Part shown: one piece after another, positions 17,171-26,183 of the stretch | How positions within the stretch are numbered: the first letter of the stretch is position 1 | Layout of the letters: the number at the start of each line of letters is the position of its first letter | Assembly: GCA_017501225.1 (NCBI GenBank) | Contig: JAFVXH010000019.1 | Span: forward strand, 186,001 to 250,000 | Direction: 5' to 3' | Source of the DNA: Clostridia bacterium | GTDB lineage: Bacteria; Bacillota; Clostridia; Oscillospirales; CAG-272 | Length of the DNA stretch: 64,000 bases | The notes under the pieces: generated by a model | What the model saw: the letters and a program-made list of their open reading frames with translations, nothing else | Database searches by the model: none | What the model was told of the DNA's origin: nothing | Position numbers and translations under genes: made by a program

Positions 17171-17210
17171 AAGAAGGCAGACTGCCGTGCAGCAGTCTGC
17201 CTTCTTTTAT
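17171..17210. terminator. Strong bidirectional terminator
   Basis: A perfect 15-bp stem, AAGAAGGCAGACTGC (17171-17185) / GCAGTCTGCCTTCTT (17192-17206), lies between the TspO-like gene and convergent ychF. Confidence 0.9.
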
Positions 17211-17219
17211 GAAGTTCTG

Positions 17220-18314
17220 TTAAACGTTAAAACGGAAGAATACGATGTCGCCGTCCTGCATAACGTACTCCTTGCCCTCGCTGCGAAGCACACCTGCTTC
17301 CTTTGCGGCGTTCATGGAGCCGTACTTCTCCAGATCAGAGAAGGCAAGCACCTCGGCACGAATGAATCCGCGCTCAATATCGGAGTGGATCTTGCCCGCT
17401 GCCTTGGGGGCTTTCGTGCCCTTGCGAACGGTCCAAGCACGGCATTCGTCAGGTCCTGCCGTCAGGAAGCTGATCAGTCCCAAGAGGGAATAGCTCGTCT
17501 TGATCAGACGGTCAAGTCCGCTTTCCTCAATGCCAAGGTCTGCAAGGAAGAGTGCTTTTTCCTCTCCGTTGAGCTCCGCGATCTCCGCCTCGATCTGGCA
17601 GCAGATCGGAATGATACCCGAATGCTCGCTCGCGGCGTATTCCTTAAGAGTGAGATATGCCTCGTTGTCGAGGGGCTCGGTTCCCGCATAGTCCTCACTG
17701 ACGTTTGCAACGTACAGAACGGGCTTGCGCGTCAGAAGGGGAGTATCGTAAAGGCATGCCTCCTCGTCCGCATCCAGCTCAACGGTGCGGGCACATTTTC
17801 CTTCCTCCAGCGCGTGATAAAGCTTTTCGAACACCGCAAGCTCCGCGCCGTATTTCTTATCGGATTTCATCGCCTTGCGCGTGCGATCCATGCGACGCTC
17901 CAGAACCTCCATGTCCGAGAAGATCAATTCCAGATTGATGGTTTCCAGATCCCTTGCGGGATTGATCTGACCGTCGACGTGAATGATATTGTCATCCTCA
18001 AAGCAGCGGATGACGTGTACGATGGCGTCCACCTCGCGGATGTTTGCAAGGAACTGGTTGCCAAGTCCCTCTCCCTTGGAGGCGCCCTTGACAAGTCCCG
18101 CGATGTCCACGAATTCAATGGTGGCGGGGGTGAACTTGTTGGGATGATGCATGTCCGCCAGGAAATCCAAGCGCTTATCGGGAACGGTGACAACGCCTAC
18201 GTTTGGCTCGATGGTGCAAAAGGGGTAATTTGCAGATTCTGCCCCCGCATTGGTCAACGCGTTAAACAGCGTGCTTTTTCCGACGTTCGGAAGTCCTACG
18301 ATACCGAGTTTCAT
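17220..18314 (-). CDS. ychF: Redox-regulated ATPase YchF
   Basis: A 364-residue Obg-family P-loop NTPase of normal length. G1 is [10 protein letters not shown]3 is DIAGLV, and the family-specific [10 protein letters not shown] follows. The C-terminal TGS domain has [16 protein letters not shown] and ends in DIVFFRFNV. YchF/OLA1 proteins prefer ATP, bind ribosomes and take part in stress responses. The ATG at 18314 follows AAAGGAG; an earlier in-frame start lacks a site. It is transcribed alone from the promoter at 18383-18411 towards a shared terminator. Confidence 0.96.
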   Translation of the reverse strand: MKLGIVGLPNVGKSTLFNALTNAGAESANYPFCTIEPNVGVVTVPDKRLDFLADMHHPNKFTPATIEFVDIAGLVKGASKGEGLGNQFLANIREVDAIVHVIRCFEDDNIIHVDGQINPARDLETINLELIFSDMEVLERRMDRTRKAMKSDKKYGAELAVFEKLYHALEEGKCARTVELDADEEACLYDTPLLTRKPVLYVANVSEDYAGTEPLDNEAYLTLKEYAASEHSGIIPICCQIEAEIAELNGEEKALFLADLGIEESGLDRLIKTSYSLLGLISFLTAGPDECRAWTVRKGTKAPKAAGKIHSDIERGFIRAEVLAFSDLEKYGSMNAAKEAGVLRSEGKEYVMQDGDIVFFRFNV

Positions 18315-18382
18315 GTATATCGATTCTCCTTTGAATAAAAACTGAAGGCACAACGGTGCCTTTTCTGTCAGATTCTTTTGTC

Positions 18383-18411
18383 ATTATACCACACCGATGC
18401 GGATTTTTCAA
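18383..18411 (-). promoter_or_regulatory. Sigma-A promoter of ychF
   Basis: On the minus strand, TTGAAA (18411-18406) and TATAAT (18388-18383) are 17 bases apart, about 70 bases before the ychF start. Confidence 0.8.
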
Positions 18412-18502
18412 TAGCTCCGCTCCAAATAAATTGACGGAAGTACGCGTTTTATAAAATTTATAAATAAATTCTACAAAAAAGCAAAAAATGTTCCAAAACC
18501 AT

Positions 18503-18531
18503 TTGCAATATATTCAAATTTATGATATAAT
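18503..18531 (+). promoter_or_regulatory. Sigma-A promoter of the two-component operon
   Basis: TTGCAA (18503-18508) and TATAAT (18526-18531) have a 17-base spacer. Transcription would start near 18538, leaving a 175-base leader before the response regulator. The rest of the 18315-18713 interval holds only AT-rich sequence and the leader feature below. Confidence 0.7.
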
Positions 18532-18685
18532 AGGAGGAGGGAAGGATGTATCGTTGCCTTATGTGATGATTTCCGCCCGATTGTTCATTTTTGAGAAATG
18601 GAAAATACTTGAAAATTCATTTTTCCATCACGCAACCGCCCCCTTGATCGGGTATACTGATTTTAACAGCACGCCCGAAACATAA
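18532..18685 (+). other. Leader with possible short peptides upstream of the response regulator
   Basis: A strong GGAGGAGGGAAGG run is followed by ATG at 18546 and a six-codon frame (MYRCLM) ending in TGA at 18564-18566. An ATG at 18566 overlaps that stop (TGATG) and opens a 39-residue frame to 18685. Neither product resembles a known protein. The arrangement could be a translated leader controlling the operon, or the ribosome-binding-site-like run could be fortuitous. Confidence 0.3.
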
Positions 18686-18713
18686 CGATAGACACACTTT
18701 CAGGAGGTTTAAC

Positions 18714-19406
18714 ATGACGGATACGAAAATTCTGGTTGTAGACGATGATTCCAACATCAGCGAGCTTCTTAAGATCTATTTTGAGAACGAAGGCTATGAC
18801 GTCAAGGTAGCAAATGACGGCGTGGAGGGACTGAGCTATTTCAAGCTCTTTGAGCCCGATCTCGTTTTGCTGGATATTATGATGCCGAAAAAGGACGGAT
18901 GGCAGGTTTGCCGTGAGATCCGTGAGATCTCGTCCAAGCCCATTATCATGATCACCGCCAAGGGCGAGGTCTTCGACAAGGTATTGGGACTTGAGCTCGG
19001 TGCCGATGATTTTGTGGTCAAGCCCTTTGATATGAAGGAGCTCTCCGCGAGAGTCAAGGCGGTGCTGCGCCGTTATCAGACGCATATGCATCAGAATGAT
19101 GAGGAAGTCATCAAATACGAGAACATCGAGATCAGCCTGCAGAAATACGAGCTCAAGCTCAACGGCAAGAGCGTTGACATTCCTCCCAAGGAGCTGGAGC
19201 TGCTTTATTTCCTGGCATCTCATTACAACCGCGTCTTTACGCGTGATCAGCTTCTGGATAAGGTCTGGGGCTTCGATTATCTGGGCGATTCCCGCACGGT
19301 GGACGTCCACGTCAAGCGTCTGCGTGAAAAGCTGGAGGGCGTATCCGACAAATGGCTTCTCAAGACTGTTTGGGGCGTCGGATATAAGTTTGAGCTGCTG
19401 GGCTGA
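18714..19406 (+). CDS. OmpR-family response regulator
   Basis: A 230-residue regulator with an N-terminal receiver domain (phospho-acceptor Asp54 in LVLLDIMMP, acidic pocket at Asp10-Asp12, and a TAKGE segment near residue 84) and a C-terminal winged-helix DNA-binding domain (about 130-230, with VFTRDQLLDKVWGFDYLGDSRTVDVHVKRLREKL). AGGAGG precedes the ATG. The histidine kinase follows 38 bases later, then an HtrA-like protease, suggesting an envelope-stress or cell-wall-sensing system. The order recalls WalR-WalK-HtrA loci, but the accessory YycH/YycI genes are absent, so no symbol is assigned. Confidence 0.94.
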   Translation: MTDTKILVVDDDSNISELLKIYFENEGYDVKVANDGVEGLSYFKLFEPDLVLLDIMMPKKDGWQVCREIREISSKPIIMITAKGEVFDKVLGLELGADDFVVKPFDMKELSARVKAVLRRYQTHMHQNDEEVIKYENIEISLQKYELKLNGKSVDIPPKELELLYFLASHYNRVFTRDQLLDKVWGFDYLGDSRTVDVHVKRLREKLEGVSDKWLLKTVWGVGYKFELLG

Positions 19407-19444
19407 TATTCGTTTGCGTACATCAAGCACAGGAGGAAGGTAAC

Positions 19445-20935
19445 TTGTTCAAAAGCGTATTTGCAAAATACGTCACGGTCTTTATGACCATTATCACGTT
19501 CGGATTTGTGCTCCTGCTTTTGATCGTGACCTCTATTGTCAGTCATTACTCCGGTCAGGCGAAGAACGAACTGATGGATCAGGTCGCCCAAGTGATGCAG
19601 GGCGCGCTTTCGGATGACGTTCAGAATTCGGCGGCTTCCCTGGAGGAGCAGCTGAAGGGGAGTGCCGGCGATGAGCTGGACCGTCTGTTCAATACCTTTT
19701 CCATGAGCGGAAAAGACAATCTTTCCCTGTGGGTATCCGACAGTCAGGGCAAGGTGCTTTATGCCAAGGTGCTGGGGGATGAGGATACTCCTTATCGCGA
19801 GGAGCAGGCGTTTCCCGCACCGCTTGTTCAAGGCATTCAGACACAGCGGGAATATTCGGATACGGTTGCCTTTGACGAGGCAAATCATAAGGCGCTGATC
19901 CGTGCGCTTGGAGTCTATGACGAAACGGGCGCGCTTTGTGCCATCGTGGCGGTGGGCTCCACCAATATCCACTGGGGCATTATGGTCGAGGAGATCACGC
20001 AAACCGTCATTACGGCGGCACTGCTGGTGATTCTCGCTTCCCTCATCGCTGCATATTTTATCACCGAGAGAACGGTTCAGCCGCTTCGCGAGATGAACGA
20101 CGTCGTGCATGATTTTGCGGACGGAGATTTTGAAAAACGCGTCGTTGTCCGAGGAAAGGACGAGGTCGGTGAGCTTGCCGAGGCCTTCAATCAGATGGCG
20201 GAGTCTCTGGAAAACCTGGAAAAGATGCGCAGCTCCTTCATCGCCAACGTGTCGCACGATCTGCGAACACCCATGACGACGATCGCGGGCTTTATCGACG
20301 GCATCCGGGAGGGCGTGATCCCACCCGAGGAGCAGGATCATTACTTAGAGGTGGTTTCTCTTGAGGTGCACCGCCTCTCGCGCTTGGTGGCATCCCTCCT
20401 GGATCTTTCGCGTATTCAGGCGGGAGATCGCAAATTCGTGATGAAATCCTTTGATATTTGCGAAATGGCGCGCGTGATCCTGATCTCTTTAGAGCAAAAG
20501 ATTGAGGAAAAGCAGCTGGATATTTCCTTTGTCTGTGATGAGGAGCGCATTTTCGTGCAGGCGGATCACGACGCGATCTATCAGGTGTTTTACAATATCT
20601 GCCACAATGCGGTCAAATTTTCCAATCAGGGCGGCAAGCTTTCGGTCTGCATTGAGGAGATCCGCGAGAAGAAGGTTCAGGTGTCGGTTTATAACGAAGG
20701 GGCGGGCATCCCGAAGGATGACATTCCCTTCATATTCGACCGCTTTTACAAGAGTGATAAGAGCCGCGGATTGGATAAATCCGGTATCGGCTTGGGACTT
20801 TATATTTCCAAAACCATCATTGCCGCACACGGAGAAAAGATCTGGGTCAAGAGTGAAAGCGGCAAAAACTGTGAATTTACGTTTACTTTATCACGATCTC
20901 ATACAGCCGGAGCTCCTTCCTCCAAGTCCGAGTAA
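19445..20935 (+). CDS. Sensor histidine kinase
   Basis: A 496-residue membrane kinase partner of the preceding regulator. Two helices (about residues 8-32 and 182-204) flank an extracytoplasmic sensing domain of about 150 residues. A HAMP linker follows, then the HisKA domain with phospho-acceptor His271 in NVSHDLRTPMTT, and the HATPase domain with N-box NICHNAVKF, GxGIPKDDIPFIF and GIGLGLYISK. The TTG at 19445 lies behind AGGAGGAAGG. It lacks the PAS domain usual in WalK, another reason not to call it that. The ligand is unknown. Confidence 0.93.
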   Translation: MFKSVFAKYVTVFMTIITFGFVLLLLIVTSIVSHYSGQAKNELMDQVAQVMQGALSDDVQNSAASLEEQLKGSAGDELDRLFNTFSMSGKDNLSLWVSDSQGKVLYAKVLGDEDTPYREEQAFPAPLVQGIQTQREYSDTVAFDEANHKALIRALGVYDETGALCAIVAVGSTNIHWGIMVEEITQTVITAALLVILASLIAAYFITERTVQPLREMNDVVHDFADGDFEKRVVVRGKDEVGELAEAFNQMAESLENLEKMRSSFIANVSHDLRTPMTTIAGFIDGIREGVIPPEEQDHYLEVVSLEVHRLSRLVASLLDLSRIQAGDRKFVMKSFDICEMARVILISLEQKIEEKQLDISFVCDEERIFVQADHDAIYQVFYNICHNAVKFSNQGGKLSVCIEEIREKKVQVSVYNEGAGIPKDDIPFIFDRFYKSDKSRGLDKSGIGLGLYISKTIIAAHGEKIWVKSESGKNCEFTFTLSRSHTAGAPSSKSE

Positions 20936-20962
20936 GGAGAGCACCGCGCAGAAAGGATACGT

Positions 20963-22270
20963 ATGTTAGAAGAAGATCAGGCTCTGAAGCCGGAGGAAAA
21001 CGAGCCGGAGCCAAAGCAAGCAACTGAAGAGCAGCCGGAGCAGGTACAACCGGCACAAGAGCAAGAAAACACGCAAGCACAGGAGCAGGTACAGGGACAA
21101 GAACAAGTACAGGATCAAGTACAAGATCAAGTGCAGGTACAAGAGCCGATCTACCGCTATCATTGGGATTACGGCGCACAGAGCGCTTTTGATCGTAGCG
21201 TGCGCAAAAAGAATCCCGTAAAGGGAGTTCTGGTCTACGCGCTGATCCTTTGCACGGTAGTGCTGCTTTGCATGGGTGCTTTGATCGGAACGCTGATCTG
21301 GTATCAGACGGACGGCTTTGGAAAGCCCTCTCCGATTCTGACGACGACCGAGGTGTCCGAGCTGGTCAAGCCCTCCACCGTTCTGATCATGGCGTACCAC
21401 GGTAGCGCATACAGCTACGGAACCGGATTTTTTATCCGTGAGGACGGTTATATTGCAACCAATTATCACGTTTTGAGCGAGCACAACACCTATCGGGTAC
21501 AGCTGCTCTCGGGCGAGACGCTGACGGCGAAGCTCGTGGGCTTTCGCGAGGAGGAGGATCTTGCGGTCCTGAAGATCGACGGTAACGGTTATCCTACCGT
21601 CAAGATCGGAAACGTAGATGAGCTGCTGGTCGGAGAGACCGCGATCGCGATCGGAAATCCCGCAGGTGTCAGCGGCTCCTGGAGCACGACGCAAGGCATT
21701 ATTTCGGCACTGGAGCGTGTGATCATGGTAGAGGGAAGCGATCATTTCGCCGAATTGAAGATGATCCAGACCGACACCCCGGTCAATCACGGAAATTCGG
21801 GAGGACCCCTTTGCAACAACCGCGGAGAGGTGGTCGGGATCATAACCAGAAAGCTGACCGATTATGAGAATATCGGGTTTGCACTTCCCATCAACGGAGC
21901 GATGGAGCTTTTGAACGCGATCATTCAGAGCGGAAACGCAGATGACGTTGTAACGGATTTCTCCCGCGTGCGTCCGAAAATCGGCGTTACGGGCAGGGAG
22001 ATCGAGAAGGGAGCGCACTATCAGGCCGGTGGCAAACGGTACACCGCTACAAACGGCGGTATCCTTGTTGAAAGCATTGATAGAAAGAGTGGTGCGTACG
22101 GATTCTTATACGTAAACGATCTGATCATCGAGGCGGACGGAAAAACGGTTTCCGATCTGGACGATTTTTCGGAGGCACTCTACGGTCACAAAAAAGGGGA
22201 CGTCATTCAGGTCAAGGTCATTCGACAGGGAGTAGAGAGGACGATCCAGATTATTCTGGGATTGCAATAA
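20963..22270 (+). CDS. HtrA/DegP-like membrane-anchored serine protease
   Basis: A 435-residue S1C protease. An acidic, Gln/Glu/Pro-rich cytoplasmic region (residues 1-60, with degenerate QVQ and QEQ repeats) is followed by one membrane helix (about 88-113), a trypsin-like domain with His in TNYHVL, Asp in EEDLAVLKI and Ser in GNSGGPL, and a C-terminal PDZ domain (about 335-430). Such proteases degrade or refold misfolded exported proteins outside the membrane. It follows the kinase gene by 27 bases and is probably controlled by, or feeds back on, that two-component system. Confidence 0.93.
   Translation: MLEEDQALKPEENEPEPKQATEEQPEQVQPAQEQENTQAQEQVQGQEQVQDQVQDQVQVQEPIYRYHWDYGAQSAFDRSVRKKNPVKGVLVYALILCTVVLLCMGALIGTLIWYQTDGFGKPSPILTTTEVSELVKPSTVLIMAYHGSAYSYGTGFFIREDGYIATNYHVLSEHNTYRVQLLSGETLTAKLVGFREEEDLAVLKIDGNGYPTVKIGNVDELLVGETAIAIGNPAGVSGSWSTTQGIISALERVIMVEGSDHFAELKMIQTDTPVNHGNSGGPLCNNRGEVVGIITRKLTDYENIGFALPINGAMELLNAIIQSGNADDVVTDFSRVRPKIGVTGREIEKGAHYQAGGKRYTATNGGILVESIDRKSGAYGFLYVNDLIIEADGKTVSDLDDFSEALYGHKKGDVIQVKVIRQGVERTIQIILGLQ
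21046..21150 (+). repeat. Degenerate CAGGTACAA-type tandem repeats in the protease gene
   Basis: Runs of CAGGTACAA, CAAGTACAG and CAAGATCAA units encode the QVQ/QDQ/QEQ low-complexity part of the cytoplasmic tail. Repeats of this sort can change length by slippage. Confidence 0.55.
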
Positions 22271-22282
22271 GATCAAAAAACA

Positions 22283-22317
22283 CCCCGCAACGCATAGGCG
22301 TTGCGGGGAACTTTTTT
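22283..22317. terminator. Bidirectional terminator after the protease gene
   Basis: CCCCGCAACGC (22283-22293) pairs perfectly with GCGTTGCGGGG (22298-22308), followed by a run of T. A-rich sequence to the left also serves the convergent exporter operon. Confidence 0.9.
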
Positions 22318-22323
22318 GTATGA

Positions 22324-24213
22324 TCAGGTGCGCTGCTTGAGTTGCTCCTTGCTGTATTGCAGCATATAGAGCTGATGGTAGCGTCCCTTTTGGTGCAAGA
22401 GCTCCTGATGTGAGCCTTGCTCCAGAATCTGACCGTCCGAGAGCAGAATGATATTGTCGGCGTGCTGAATGGTGGAAAGACGGTGCGCCACGATCAGCAT
22501 CGTGCCGATATTCTTCATCTTTTCCAGCGAATCCTGAATCAAAAGCTCGGTTTCGGTATCAATGTTTGCGGTTGCCTCGTCCAGAATCATCACGGAGGGC
22601 TTGTGGATGATGGTGCGCGCAAAGCTGAGCAGCTGACGCTGACCCGCAGAGAAGTTGTTTCCGCGCTCACGCACGACCTCGTCAAGACCCGCCTCCAGCT
22701 TGTTGATAAAGGCATCGGCGTTGACGTATTTGCATGCCTGTATAATTTCTTCTTCCGTATAGGATTCCTCGCGGAGGACGATGTTGGAGCGAATGGTTCC
22801 CGAGAAAAGGAATACGTCCTGAAGCATCTGACCGAAATGGCGGCGCAGAGAGGATTTCTTGATATGTTTGATATCAATTCCGTCGATCAGGATCTGACCC
22901 TTCTGAATATCGTAGTTGCGGCAGATCAGGGAGAGAATGGTGGATTTTCCGGAGCCGGTCGCACCGACGAGTGCAACGGTCTGCATGGGCTCGACGTGGA
23001 AGGAAATGCCCTTGAGCACCCATTCACCCTCCTTATAAGCAAACCAGACGTCGCGGAATTCGATCTCGCCCTTGATTTCGTCCAGCTCGATTGCATCCTC
23101 CTCGTCCACGACCTGGGGCTCCATATCCAGAACCGTAAAGATCTTCTCGGCGGAGGCAAATGCGTTTTGCAGGAAGTTGAATTGCTCTGCAAGTGCCTGA
23201 ATGGGATTGAAGAAGCGGGAAATGTAGAGATAGAAGGTGATCACCGTTCCGCTGTTCATGGCTTGTCCGAACATGGTAATATCCTTGATGACTCCGCGAC
23301 CGCCAAGGTAGAACAGGCAGAGCACCGAGGAAATATAGAGCATATAGACCATGGGACGGAAAATGCCGAAGACAAAGATCTGATTTTGCTTCGCCTTGCA
23401 AAGCGTGTTGCTCTTTTCTAAGAAGTCCTCCATCTTCTGATCCTCGCGGTTGAAGATCTGTGTGATCTTGATTCCCGAAAGATTTTCCGAAAGATAGGTG
23501 TTGATGTCAGTGGTTCCGTCCTTGACCTTGCGGTATGCCTTGCGCGAGAATTTGCGGAAGATAATGGTGAAAAGCACCACGAAGGGAACAAAGCAGAGCA
23601 CCATCAGCGTCAAAGCGTAATTGAGCAGGAGCATTGCTCCCAGAATGCCCACAATCACGAAGACGTTTTTCACCATCGTGACGAGAATATGGGTGAACAT
23701 CATGGAGATCGCGTTGGTATCGTTTGTCACGCGCGTGACAAGCTTTCCGACGGGCATCTGATTGAGCTGATCGTGCGAAAGGCTTTCGATGTGCGCGAAG
23801 ATATCCATACGCATCGCAGACAGGATCTTTTGTCCGGTCTTTTGCAGGATGATCGCCTGAACGTAGGAGGCTGCCATGGAAACGACCAGGATTCCCGCAT
23901 AAAGTCCGACTGCAATAAAGAGGGGCTTGAGCTCAAAATCCTGCTTGATCAGCTCCTCGATATATCCGACGAACATCGGAGAGATCAGATCGTACGCGAT
24001 GGACAAGAGCATGATCAGGAGTACCAGAATGAAGCTCTTGTAATGGGGACGCGCGTATTTGAACAAACGCTTGATGATCTCGGTATCCTTCATGTTTCGG
24101 TCAAAGCCTATGGCTTCCTTTTTGTTTTTCATGAAGGCGTATGCTAAGATAAAGGCTGTTGAGAAGGTGGCGATGATCGCGCCAACGATCAGAATCGGTA
24201 AGTATTCACGCAT
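22324..24213 (-). CDS. Heterodimeric ABC exporter, subunit with the intact catalytic site
   Basis: A 629-residue half-transporter with a six-helix membrane domain and a nucleotide-binding domain. Walker A is VGATGSGKST, Walker B VMILDEATANID has the catalytic Glu, the H-loop is VAHRLST, and the signature reads FSAGQRQ in place of LSGGQ. An extra hydrophobic helix and a charged linker (residues 1-45) precede the normal core. It starts 8 bases inside the end of its partner gene, behind GGAGG. With its partner it resembles BmrCD/LmrCD/TM287-288-type multidrug or lipid exporters. Confidence 0.92.
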   Translation of the reverse strand: MREYLPILIVGAIIATFSTAFILAYAFMKNKKEAIGFDRNMKDTEIIKRLFKYARPHYKSFILVLLIMLLSIAYDLISPMFVGYIEELIKQDFELKPLFIAVGLYAGILVVSMAASYVQAIILQKTGQKILSAMRMDIFAHIESLSHDQLNQMPVGKLVTRVTNDTNAISMMFTHILVTMVKNVFVIVGILGAMLLLNYALTLMVLCFVPFVVLFTIIFRKFSRKAYRKVKDGTTDINTYLSENLSGIKITQIFNREDQKMEDFLEKSNTLCKAKQNQIFVFGIFRPMVYMLYISSVLCLFYLGGRGVIKDITMFGQAMNSGTVITFYLYISRFFNPIQALAEQFNFLQNAFASAEKIFTVLDMEPQVVDEEDAIELDEIKGEIEFRDVWFAYKEGEWVLKGISFHVEPMQTVALVGATGSGKSTILSLICRNYDIQKGQILIDGIDIKHIKKSSLRRHFGQMLQDVFLFSGTIRSNIVLREESYTEEEIIQACKYVNADAFINKLEAGLDEVVRERGNNFSAGQRQLLSFARTIIHKPSVMILDEATANIDTETELLIQDSLEKMKNIGTMLIVAHRLSTIQHADNIILLSDGQILEQGSHQELLHQKGRYHQLYMLQYSKEQLKQRT

Positions 24214-25987
24214 TGTGGTTGCCTCCTTCCTCCTCCAGCTTCTGCAGGTCTACCATCTTTTGGTAGTCGGGGCAGTCACGGTACAGGTCACTGTGATGAC
24301 CGATGGCTTGGATCTTGCCGTCGTCGATGAAGATGATCTTGTCCATTTTTTCAACGGTCGAGATGCGATGCGCGATCAGGATAGTGGTCTTTCCGCTGCG
24401 TGTCTTTCGCAGATTTTCCAGAATGCTTTTCTCGGTCTTGGTATCCACCGCGGAAACCGAATCGTCCAGAATGAGAATGGGCGCGTTTTTCATCAGTGCA
24501 CGCGCAATGGAGATGCGCTGCTTTTGTCCGCCCGATACGGTGACACCGCGTTCGCCGAGGACGGTCTGATATCCCATTTTGAATTCGCGGATATTTCCGT
24601 CCACGTCCGAAAGGATCGCGGCGTTCGTAATTTCCTCCTCCGTTCCGCCGGACACGCCGAAGGAAATATTGTTTGCAATGGTATCGCTGAACAGGAAGTT
24701 ATCCTGCGGCACGTACGCGCACATGTCGCGCAGACTGCGGATGGATACGGTATTGACGTCTGTATCGTCGACGAACAGCGTGCCGTTCTCCACGTTATAG
24801 GTACGGAGGATCAGGTCGACGAGGGTGCTCTTTCCGGATCCCGTCTTTCCGACAAGTCCGACGTTTTCTCCGGCGTTGATCACAAAGGAGATATCCTTGA
24901 GGGCATCGTATTCGCCGTCGGGATAGCGGAAGGTCAGGTTTCTGAACTCGATCTTACCGCGGACATTCTCGATGTCGCTGACGCCGGGAGCATCCTTTAC
25001 GGTCTGTTCCGCATCGAGAAGCTCACCGATACGGTGAAGCGAGGCGCGACCGCGGGAGGTCATATCGATCAGCTCCGAGATCGCCATGATGGGCCAGGTG
25101 GTCGTGGTAAAGTAGCCGATGAACTCCATCAGCTGTCCTGCGTTGAAGACGTCCGCATAGACGAGGTATCCGCCGTATCCCAAAATGACGCAAATGACGG
25201 ATTCGACGAACAGTCCGACTAAGATGCGGAGCAGGGTAGAGGCGCGGGTGTAGTCCACGTTCGCATTCTCGTTCTCCTCATTGAGCTTTTTGAACTCCCA
25301 AAGCTCCTTACCTTCCTTGACAAATGCCTTGATAACGGCAATGCCGGAAAAGCTTTCCTGCGAAAAGTCCGAAAGCTTGGAGAACGCGGCCTGTCTTGCG
25401 TCCCATTTTTTCATCATGAATTTTCCGATGACCGTGCTGACCGCAAGCAAGAGCGCCATCGGAATTAAGGAAAGTCCCGTCAGAAGCGGATTCATACGCC
25501 ACATTTTGATGATGGCAAGGCCGCCAAGGAGGATTGCGTCAAACATCATCATGATACCCGAGCCGAAGCACTCCTGAACGGTATCAAGATCGTTTGTGAA
25601 CAGGCTCATCAGGTTTCCGACCTTATTGACCTGATAGTATTCGCGAGAAAGATTTTTTGCGTGGTCAAACATTCTGTTGCGCAGATCGGTTTCCAGCTTG
25701 ATCGCGGATCCGAAGAAGCAAATACGCCACAAAAATCTGCCGACTGCCAAGGCAAGAATGATAACGACCATGGGCATACAGATGCGGTCGAGCAAGAAAT
25801 TCATGTCAAAGGGAAGCGTTTCCCCGTTGACCTCAACCACACCGTCGTTGATGCCGTTGATCAGCATCTGATATAGATTTGGGATAATCAACTGTAAATA
25901 GTCAACTGCTGCAAGTGTCAAAACACCGATAACCAGCACAACCGCAAACCGTTTGTAATAGCGGTTGATATGCTTACCGAATATCAT
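24206..25987 (-). CDS. Heterodimeric ABC exporter, subunit with a degenerate Walker B
   Basis: A 593-residue half-transporter, first gene of the exporter operon. Six membrane helices are followed by a nucleotide-binding domain with Walker A GKTGSGKST, a canonical VSGGQKQR signature and an H-loop in IAHRIST. Walker B reads ILILDDSVSAVD, with Asp where the catalytic Glu should be. That is the usual mark of the non-hydrolysing half of an asymmetric heterodimer; the partner has the Glu but an altered signature, which fits. A GGAGG site precedes the ATG and a sigma-A promoter lies just upstream. Confidence 0.93.
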   Translation of the reverse strand: MIFGKHINRYYKRFAVVLVIGVLTLAAVDYLQLIIPNLYQMLINGINDGVVEVNGETLPFDMNFLLDRICMPMVVIILALAVGRFLWRICFFGSAIKLETDLRNRMFDHAKNLSREYYQVNKVGNLMSLFTNDLDTVQECFGSGIMMMFDAILLGGLAIIKMWRMNPLLTGLSLIPMALLLAVSTVIGKFMMKKWDARQAAFSKLSDFSQESFSGIAVIKAFVKEGKELWEFKKLNEENENANVDYTRASTLLRILVGLFVESVICVILGYGGYLVYADVFNAGQLMEFIGYFTTTTWPIMAISELIDMTSRGRASLHRIGELLDAEQTVKDAPGVSDIENVRGKIEFRNLTFRYPDGEYDALKDISFVINAGENVGLVGKTGSGKSTLVDLILRTYNVENGTLFVDDTDVNTVSIRSLRDMCAYVPQDNFLFSDTIANNISFGVSGGTEEEITNAAILSDVDGNIREFKMGYQTVLGERGVTVSGGQKQRISIARALMKNAPILILDDSVSAVDTKTEKSILENLRKTRSGKTTILIAHRISTVEKMDKIIFIDDGKIQAIGHHSDLYRDCPDYQKMVDLQKLEEEGGNHNA

Positions 25988-26029
25988 GTGTCCTCACCTC
26001 CGTACGCGCGTGTTGTAAAAATTCGTTTT

Positions 26030-26058
26030 ATTATAGCATAGTTAACCTGCAAAAGCAA
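26030..26058 (-). promoter_or_regulatory. Sigma-A promoter of the ABC exporter operon
   Basis: Minus-strand TTGCTT (26058-26053) and TATAAT (26035-26030), 17 bases apart. Confidence 0.7.
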
Positions 26059-26109
26059 GGGCTTTGGAAAAAAATGTTGTGAATTTCGGGCGGAACACAG
26101 AATATTTTA

Positions 26110-26138
26110 TTGATATTTTTCTCTTTTTGCGTTATAAT
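26110..26138 (+). promoter_or_regulatory. Sigma-A promoter of dinB
   Basis: TTGATA (26110-26115) and TATAAT (26133-26138), 17-base spacer, 45 bases before the ATG. No LexA-type operator was recognised nearby. Confidence 0.8.
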
Positions 26139-26183
26139 GATAAAAACGGCGGATCTTGCCGATGAAAAAGGGGAGGAATACGG

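Noticed and set aside
18714-22270. Assignment of the two-component system as WalR/WalK.
   Set aside because: The kinase lacks a PAS domain and YycH/YycI genes are absent; only the order with an HtrA-like protease is shared.
24059-25222. A 387-codon plus-strand frame over the ABC exporter operon, and similar frames at 22417-23421 and 48115-49002.
   Set aside because: Antisense shadows of genes with complete Walker motifs or DeoB motifs; no independent coding evidence.
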